DNA of 64,000 bases from Pseudomonas sp. Ga0074129 (GTDB taxonomy: Bacteria; Pseudomonadota; Gammaproteobacteria; Pseudomonadales; Pseudomonadaceae): NCBI GenBank assembly GCA_001465025.1, contig LNDO01000073.1, positions 1 to 64,000 on the forward strand. The letters run 5' to 3'. A program made the translations under genes and the position numbers. The notes under the pieces were generated by a model that made no database searches, was not told the DNA's origin, and saw nothing but the letters and a program-made list of their open reading frames with translations. Within the stretch, counting starts at the first letter, position 1; each line of letters starts with the position of its first letter. Below are positions 63,010 through 64,000 of the stretch, piece by piece.

Positions 63010-64000
63010 TGCACGACCTGCCACACACCCGCTTGCGGCCACTGGCTGACACTTCAACCTCGGCGGTGGTCGCCGGTTTTATCGCCATGCTGACCGGCTA
63101 TACCAGCTCCTTGGTGCTGATGTTTCAGGCAGGCCAGGCGGCGGGCCTGACTAACGGACAGATTTCCTCGTGGATATGGGCGCTGTCGATTGGCATGGCG
63201 ATTTGCTGCATCGGCCTGTCGCTGCGCTACCGCGCGCCGATCATGATTGCCTGGTCCACGCCCGGTGCGGCGCTGCTGATTACCAGCCTGCCCGGTGTGT
63301 CTTACAGCGAAGCGATTGGGGCTTACATCCTCGCCTCCGGGCTGATTGTGCTGATTGGCCTGACTGGCAGCTTTGACCGCCTGATGCGGCGCATCCCCGC
63401 CTCCATCGCCGCCGCCCTGCTCGCCGGCGTGCTATTCAAGATCGGCCTGGAGATTTGTGTGGCTGCCGAACAACAGCCGCTGCTGGTGGTGGTCATGCTG
63501 CTCGCTTACCTGCTTGGAAAACGTCTGCTGCCACGCTATGCGGTACTCGCTGCGCTGATCGTCGGCAGCGTACTGGCCGGAATGTTTGGCCTGCTCAACT
63601 TTGATCAGTTCGAGTTGCAGATGGCTGTGCCGGAATGGACGACGCCAAGCTTCTCCGTGGCAGCGGCCGTCAGTATTGGCATTCCGCTATTTATCGTCGC
63701 CATGGCCTCGCAGAACCTGCCCGGCATGGCTGTGCTGCGCGCCAACGGCTATGACGTGCCGGCCAGCCCCCTGCTGACCACCACCGGCATAACATCAATG
63801 CTGCTTGCACCCTTCGGCAGCCATGGCATCCATATGGCGGCCATCAGCGCGGCGATCTGCGCCGGCCCGGAAGCCCACGAAGACCCGAAAAAACGCTACA
63901 CCGCCGCTATCTGGTGCGGTGTGTTCTACGGCATCGCCGGCATCTTCGGCGCGACCTTGGCCGCGCTGTTTGCCGCGTTGCCGAAAGCGCTGATCTTATC
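63009..64000 (+). CDS. BenE-family benzoate/proton symporter-like transporter (partial)
   Basis: The frame opens at ATG 63009, overlapping the LysE stop by one base, and runs open to the window end (330 codons seen of about 390-400 expected). It reads MHDLPHTRLRPLADTSTSAV, then many membrane helices with family segments GYTSSLVLMFQAG, MIAWSTPGAALL, FIVAMASQNLPGMAVLRANGY and APFGSHGIHMAAISAAICAG. Members import benzoate or related compounds, but many are of unknown substrate. No benzoate catabolic genes are seen in the window. Confidence 0.9.
   Translation, partial: MHDLPHTRLRPLADTSTSAVVAGFIAMLTGYTSSLVLMFQAGQAAGLTNGQISSWIWALSIGMAICCIGLSLRYRAPIMIAWSTPGAALLITSLPGVSYSEAIGAYILASGLIVLIGLTGSFDRLMRRIPASIAAALLAGVLFKIGLEICVAAEQQPLLVVVMLLAYLLGKRLLPRYAVLAALIVGSVLAGMFGLLNFDQFELQMAVPEWTTPSFSVAAAVSIGIPLFIVAMASQNLPGMAVLRANGYDVPASPLLTTTGITSMLLAPFGSHGIHMAAISAAICAGPEAHEDPKKRYTAAIWCGVFYGIAGIFGATLAALFAALPKALIL

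Noticed and set aside
1-64000. CRISPR arrays, rRNA genes, transposases, phage genes or an att site beside the tRNA array
   Set aside because: No regularly spaced direct repeats, no integrase or transposase frame, and no duplicated tRNA 3' end were seen.

Overview
The window is a contiguous stretch of chromosome from a gammaproteobacterium, almost certainly Pseudomonas in the broad sense. The minus-strand run tig-clpP-clpX-lon-hupB-ppiD, the divergent folD, cysS-glnS, ppiB-lpxH, miaE, an Anr-type universal stress protein, a DUF1289 gene and acnB follow the order I recall for the acnB-ppiD region of P. aeruginosa. A second block (MFS transporter, aroC, hydrolase, GNAT-like protein, prmB, isochorismatase, smr, folE) also matches a Pseudomonas neighbourhood from memory. 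TTGAT-N4-ATCAA (Anr/FNR) boxes, a CTG-N10-CAG LexA box and a REP-like intergenic element agree with this. I see no rRNA, CRISPR array, prophage or insertion sequence.

Layout. 1-320: a structured tail after ppiD with a possible 19-codon ORF. 0.3-9.3 kb: protein quality control (PpiD, HU-beta, Lon, ClpX, ClpP, trigger factor), with a sigma32-like lon promoter, followed by three tRNA genes (Leu-UAG, His-GUG, Arg-UCU). 9.5-18.9 kb: housekeeping genes folD, cysS, glnS, ppiB, lpxH, an SPFH protein, miaE, an Anr-boxed usp gene and a DUF1289 gene. 18.9-24.7 kb: acnB with a long leader closed by a perfect 16-bp inverted repeat, two small lipoproteins, alaC, and a 104-aa gene behind a textbook LexA box. 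25.2-28.4 kb: a circularly permuted ATP-grasp / alpha-E / transglutaminase operon of poorly known function, followed by a glutamine amidotransferase and rraB. 30.2-34.5 kb: a Baeyer-Villiger monooxygenase / esterase / SDR operon with a divergent AraC regulator. 34.6-41.9 kb: a membrane chemoreceptor, small membrane and secreted proteins, an acireductone-dioxygenase-like protein that has lost most of its metal ligands, an MFS transporter, aroC, a hydrolase and a membrane-tethered GNAT-like protein.

42.0-51.1 kb: a sodium/solute-symporter hybrid histidine kinase, prmB, a 42-codon single-TM protein near a perfect Anr box, an isochorismatase-like protein lacking the usual Cys, an Smr protein, folE, and a malate:quinone oxidoreductase with a lipoprotein-like N-terminus. 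51.2-57.7 kb: a DUF3820 protein, a glutaredoxin-like protein and a six-gene copper-handling operon (two His/Cys- or Trp-rich small proteins, a TolC-type lipoprotein, a Tat-exported multicopper oxidase, a cupredoxin and a CusF-like protein), then two unassigned conserved-looking genes. 57.8-64 kb: a UvrD-like helicase, an aminotransferase-GST pair facing a MarR regulator across two GTCAA-N5-TTGAC palindromes, a LysE exporter, and a BenE transporter cut by the window end.

The most unusual items are the Anr-boxed small membrane protein, the degenerate acireductone-dioxygenase-like protein, the SOS-boxed 104-aa gene, the acnB leader, the lipoprotein-type Mqo, the ATP-grasp operon and the MarR operator pair. 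I did not find one large, clearly new system. The ATP-grasp operon and the copper operon without a visible pump are the nearest multigene candidates.
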